Shown: in pieces, positions 43,306-45,979 of the stretch
How positions within the stretch are numbered: position 1 is the stretch's first letter
Layout: each line of letters begins with the position of its first letter
Assembly (NCBI GenBank): GCA_965661005.1
Contig: CBFICB010000010.1
Coordinates: 1-45,979 of the forward strand
Reading direction: 5' to 3'
DNA length: 45,979 nucleotides
Source of the DNA: UBA5109 sp965661005
Lineage (GTDB): Bacteria > Pseudomonadota > Gammaproteobacteria > Pseudomonadales > Pseudohongiellaceae
Made by a program: the position numbers and the translations under genes
The notes under the pieces: model-generated
The model's input: only the letters and a program-made list of their open reading frames with translations
Databases searched by the model: none
Told to the model about the DNA's origin: nothing

Positions 43306-43335
43306 TTGACTGTATCTTAAGCGTGTCGGTATATT
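43306..43335 (+). promoter_or_regulatory. Candidate sigma70 promoter for the first NHL gene
   Basis: -35 TTGACT (43306-43311) and -10 TATATT (43330-43335) are spaced 18 bases. Transcription would begin near 43342, leaving a leader of about 100 bases that contains the 11-base repeats. Confidence 0.55.
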
Positions 43336-43400
43336 GTCTCAACAGAATTGATGATTATTCCGGTGATATTTCAAAGCAATAATCATATTAAAATAAAAAC

Positions 43401-43433
43401 AAAGCTAATAGAAAGCTAAAAGAAAGCTAAAGG
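43401..43433 (+). repeat. Three tandem 11-base repeats running into the ribosome-binding site
   Basis: Unit AAAGCTAANNG occurs three times head to tail (43401-43411, 43412-43422, 43423-43433). The first eight bases are identical in all three. The third unit merges with the AAAGGGAG ribosome site of the gene starting at 43444. Confidence 0.85.
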
Positions 43434-43443
43434 GAGCAAGGCA

Positions 43444-44685
43444 ATGTCTAAATTTAAAGTACTCACAGGGCTCACATTAATTGTCGCATTAGTGGCACTC
43501 GGTATTGGCCAGTTAAAAGTTCAGAATTCCATTGCCGCAAATAATGAACTTATGGGTCCCTCATTCGAAGTTGACCCTTTTTGGCCAAAACCATTGCCAA
43601 ATCAATGGATAATGGGGCCAACTATCGGTATCGATATTGACGAAAGAGATCATATTTTTATTGTTCACCGCGCTACCGAAGATTTATTTAATTCTTACAG
43701 AGAAATTGGACTTTTTGAAGGTATTTCAGAGTGCTGCACTCCCGCTCCGCCCATACTTGAGTTTGATATAGAAGGCAATTTGATCAATGCATGGGGTGGT
43801 CATGTTGAAGGTGCTCCATATGTTTGGCCTGCATCGAATCACGGTATAGAAATTGCGCCGAATGGTGATGTGTGGATTGGCGGAAATGGTGAAGGCGATA
43901 CCCATATGCTGGTATTCACGCAAGATGGTGAATACCTGCGCACTATAGGCATTCCTGAAGTTGGAAAAGATGGAACTGATGTTGAATACCTCTCTGACGG
44001 CAGCCCAAATATTGCAACCGACAGTAATTCTACAGTCCATTTCGCCAGAGTTGCCGAAATTGAAATTGATGAAGAGTTTAATGAAGTTTATGTTGCTGAC
44101 GGCTATCGCAATCGACGCGTTGCCGTACTGGATTTAGACACTGGTGATTTCAAACGCTATTGGGGAGCCTATGGCAACCGTCCTGACGATAGTGCTGATG
44201 TGACTTATACGCCAGGTGAAGCAGGCCCTCAACAATTCCGTGGTCCTGTGCATTGTGCAGTCCCGTCAAATGACGGCCTGATCTACGTTTGTGACCGAGG
44301 CGCTGACCGCATACAGATTTTTCGCAAGGATGGGACTTATGTGAGAGAAGTCATTATAGCCCCTAACACACTTCAACAAGGCTCTACCTGGGATATCGAT
44401 TTCTCTCCAGATGAGGAGCAAAAGTACCTCTACCTGGTCGACGGACAAAATTTCAAAGTTTACATTCTGGATCGCGAGAGCATGGACATACTGTATACCT
44501 TTGGAGACGGTGGTAGGCAACCCGGTCTATTTTATGCTCCTCATAGTATTGCTGTAGATTCACAGGGCAATCTTTATACAACTGAAACTTATGAAGGCAA
44601 ACGCGTACAAAAGTTTGTTAATCAAGGCATACAGCCAGTTACCATAAGAGACAGAGCGCCTACCTGGCCTAGTAGTGAGCGTTAG
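43444..44685 (+). CDS. Exported NHL-repeat beta-propeller protein
   Basis: A 413-residue protein with an N-terminal membrane/signal segment (LTGLTLIVALVALGIGQL). The rest is a six-bladed propeller of NHL-type units: TIGIDIDERDHIFIVHRA, SNHGIEIAPNGDVWIGGNGE, EEFNEVYVADGYRNRRVAVL, NDGLIYVCDRGADRIQIF, SIAVDSQGNLYTTETYEGKR. A Cys pair (ECCTPAP) sits in blade 1. It resembles proteins annotated as peptidyl-alpha-hydroxyglycine amidating lyase-like, but I cannot assign catalysis. AAAGGGAGC is the ribosome site. It is followed 40 bases later by a second propeller gene. Confidence 0.82.
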   Translation: MSKFKVLTGLTLIVALVALGIGQLKVQNSIAANNELMGPSFEVDPFWPKPLPNQWIMGPTIGIDIDERDHIFIVHRATEDLFNSYREIGLFEGISECCTPAPPILEFDIEGNLINAWGGHVEGAPYVWPASNHGIEIAPNGDVWIGGNGEGDTHMLVFTQDGEYLRTIGIPEVGKDGTDVEYLSDGSPNIATDSNSTVHFARVAEIEIDEEFNEVYVADGYRNRRVAVLDLDTGDFKRYWGAYGNRPDDSADVTYTPGEAGPQQFRGPVHCAVPSNDGLIYVCDRGADRIQIFRKDGTYVREVIIAPNTLQQGSTWDIDFSPDEEQKYLYLVDGQNFKVYILDRESMDILYTFGDGGRQPGLFYAPHSIAVDSQGNLYTTETYEGKRVQKFVNQGIQPVTIRDRAPTWPSSER

Positions 44686-44725
44686 CATTTAGCGATATAC
44701 GAAAATATTTCAAAGGAGTCACCTT

Positions 44726-45836
44726 ATGTTGAGTGATCAATTTAAATTGTTAGTCTTGAGTGTATCTATAGGAATAACTGGATGCACTACAGCTGGTAAT
44801 ATAATCACTGGTGAAGGCTTTCCCAATCCTAATCCTAGCTTTACTAATAATTGGGGTGACCTTCCTGAAGGCCGAAACTGGGGCTCCACTGCAGGCATAG
44901 ATATCGACCCGATTGACGGGCATATTTGGGCCTATGAGCGCTGTGGATCAGGAGACTTTAGAACCGCTGAGCCACTTAACTGTGAAAACAATCCTGTTGA
45001 CCCCATCTTCAAATTTGACCGCAATACAGGTGAAGTCCTGGCTAATTTTGGTGGTGGACTAATGATTACTCCGCATGGCATCCACGTAGATAATGAAGGT
45101 AATGTCTGGGTGACTGATTTTGCCAACAATGCCAGCGAAACCAAAGGCCAGCAAGTTCATAAGTTTAGTCCAGACGGGGAATTATTGATGAGTCTCGGCA
45201 CCGCTGGCAAAACAGGTAATGACAGAACACATTTTAATCAGCCTAATGATGTGATTGTGGCAGCCGATGGCAGCATATTTGTCTCTGATGGCCACAGTGG
45301 TCAGAACATGACTACTATGGAAGCGATCGAAGACGGCAAGCGTAATGGATTTACTGGCCGTATTATCAAGTTTGATGCTCAAGGCAACTATCTTAAGGAG
45401 TGGGGACAGCTTGGTGTTCGTCATGGCGAGTTTCGTACGCCTCACGCCTTGGAGTTTGATTCACAAGGACGCCTCTGGGTAGCTGATCGTGGCAATCATC
45501 GTATAGAGCTTTTTGATCAAGAAGGTAATTATCTGGAATCTCGCTACACTTTTGGTCGTATTAGCGGTTTATTTATTACTGATGACAACATGGTCTATGC
45601 CATTGACTCTGAATCTAACCCCATCAGACACCCCAATTGGGTTGACGGTATTAGAATTGGTCCAGTAAACGAGGACCGAATTGTAGGGTTCATACCAGGT
45701 TACCAACTGGAAAGCCGTGTCTATCAGGGAACTTNNNNNNNNNNCGGTAGATGAAGACGGCAATGTGTTTGTTGCAGAAGGACCCGACTCACTTCCTGTA
45801 GCTGTCGGATCTTTTACAAAATTCAGTAGAGAGTGA
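44726..45836 (+). CDS. NHL-repeat lipoprotein, interrupted by an assembly gap
   Basis: A lipoprotein (SIGITGC lipobox, Cys at about residue 20) with a propeller of NHL units: TAGIDIDPIDGHIWAYERCG, MITPHGIHVDNEGNVWVTDF, PNDVIVAADGSIFVSDGHSG, PHALEFDSQGRLWVADRGNH. Ten N (45735-45744) break it after VYQGT. The sequence resumes with VDEDGNVFVAEGPDS and stops at 45836. The reading frame does not rejoin across exactly ten bases; a missing length that is a multiple of three restores it. AAGGAG precedes the ATG. It is probably anchored in the outer membrane and related to, but shorter than, the preceding protein. Confidence 0.82.
45735..45744. other. Assembly gap (10 N)
   Basis: A run of ten undetermined bases inside the NHL lipoprotein gene. 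The frame mismatch across it shows that ten is a placeholder length. Confidence 0.99.
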
Positions 45837-45916
45837 ATTGATAGCTGGAATAAATCAGTTTTGTAATATGCTTTTTCATTTTGATTTATCGGCTTTGCAC
45901 AATCCTGGAGCAGGAA

Positions 45917-45979
45917 ATGCACGAATTCTTCTATGGTTTGAGTTCTCAAGCACGCTTTGCTGTGGTGCACAATAATATC
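45917..45979 (+). CDS. Start of an unidentified gene (3' partial)
   Basis: An ATG with a strong GGAGCAGGAA site just upstream opens a frame that runs to the window edge: MHEFFYGLSSQARFAVVHNN and one more residue. Too short to identify. The site quality and its position 80 bases after the NHL lipoprotein suggest a real gene, possibly in the same transcription unit. Confidence 0.5.
   Translation, partial: MHEFFYGLSSQARFAVVHNNI

Noticed and set aside
45569..45970. Minus-strand frame across the N gap at the right end
   Set aside because: It overlaps the NHL lipoprotein and the next gene start, includes undetermined residues, and has no family pattern.
1..45979. CRISPR arrays, insertion sequences, prophage or integron structures
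   Set aside because: I looked for regularly spaced direct repeats, transposase or integrase-like proteins and att-like repeats flanking the tRNA; none was seen. The only tandem repeats are the short 11-base units reported.

Overview
The window reads as a chromosomal stretch of a Gammaproteobacterium with AT-leaning DNA, probably aquatic or marine. The alaS-lysC-csrA-tRNA-Ser order near the right end, the long single-chain PurL, TadA, a MltD-like transglycosylase and a YadGH-like exporter all fit that class. The Na+-coupled malonate carrier type, a TonB-dependent receptor, a TorF-type porin and a bicarbonate-type SulP/carbonic anhydrase pair suggest an aquatic heterotroph. The class is well supported; the habitat and any finer placement are inference. 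A run of ten N at 45735-45744 shows that this is a scaffolded draft assembly, so junctions deserve caution.

Left part (1-7.2 kb): the window opens inside an ORF that joins a DUF3429 membrane segment to the back half of an F420-dependent-NADP-reductase-like protein. Next come madL and madM (malonate transport) behind a recognisable promoter, then tadA. A two-way terminator separates tadA from a TorF-family outer-membrane protein on the minus strand. A minus-strand pair, beta-carbonic anhydrase then SulP transporter, is divergent from an OxyR-like LysR regulator that lacks the peroxidatic cysteine. Together these look like a regulated inorganic-carbon module.

Middle (7.3-24.3 kb): purL, a small isoprenylcysteine-methyltransferase-like membrane protein, a secreted-protein gene broken by one stop codon exactly where its signal peptide ends, a cold-shock protein with its terminator, a YqfO-like/DUF4159/LysM-transglycosylase run, and two ABC-2 exporters transcribed back to back. 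Then follow a Sel1-repeat protein, a lipoprotein, a small YdeI/OmpD-associated protein, and a secreted GH3 glycosidase behind a DHA2 MFS exporter and a cysteine synthase, all on the minus strand.

Right part (27-46 kb): tandem SirB2 membrane proteins, a secreted hypothetical protein, a glycerate-kinase-like protein, two small c-type cytochromes, a PepSY membrane protein under a convincing Fur box/promoter, an AsmA-like protein with an amphipathic tail, an AraC-MGMT DNA repair protein, an AI-2E-family permease and a TonB-dependent receptor. The conserved alaS, lysC, csrA and tRNA-Ser(GCT) block follows. The window closes with a HupE/UreJ-like membrane protein divergent from two NHL beta-propeller proteins, the second interrupted by the N gap, and the first 21 codons of another gene.

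Most genes are ordinary. The items most worth a second look are the Cys-less OxyR-like regulator on the carbon module, the stop codon at the signal-peptide boundary, the 11-bp triple repeat running into the ribosome-binding site of the first NHL gene, the HupE/NHL cluster itself, the Fur-controlled PepSY promoter and the chimeric first ORF. I did not find a clear, wholly new multi-gene system. The HupE-NHL cluster is the best candidate for one of unknown role.
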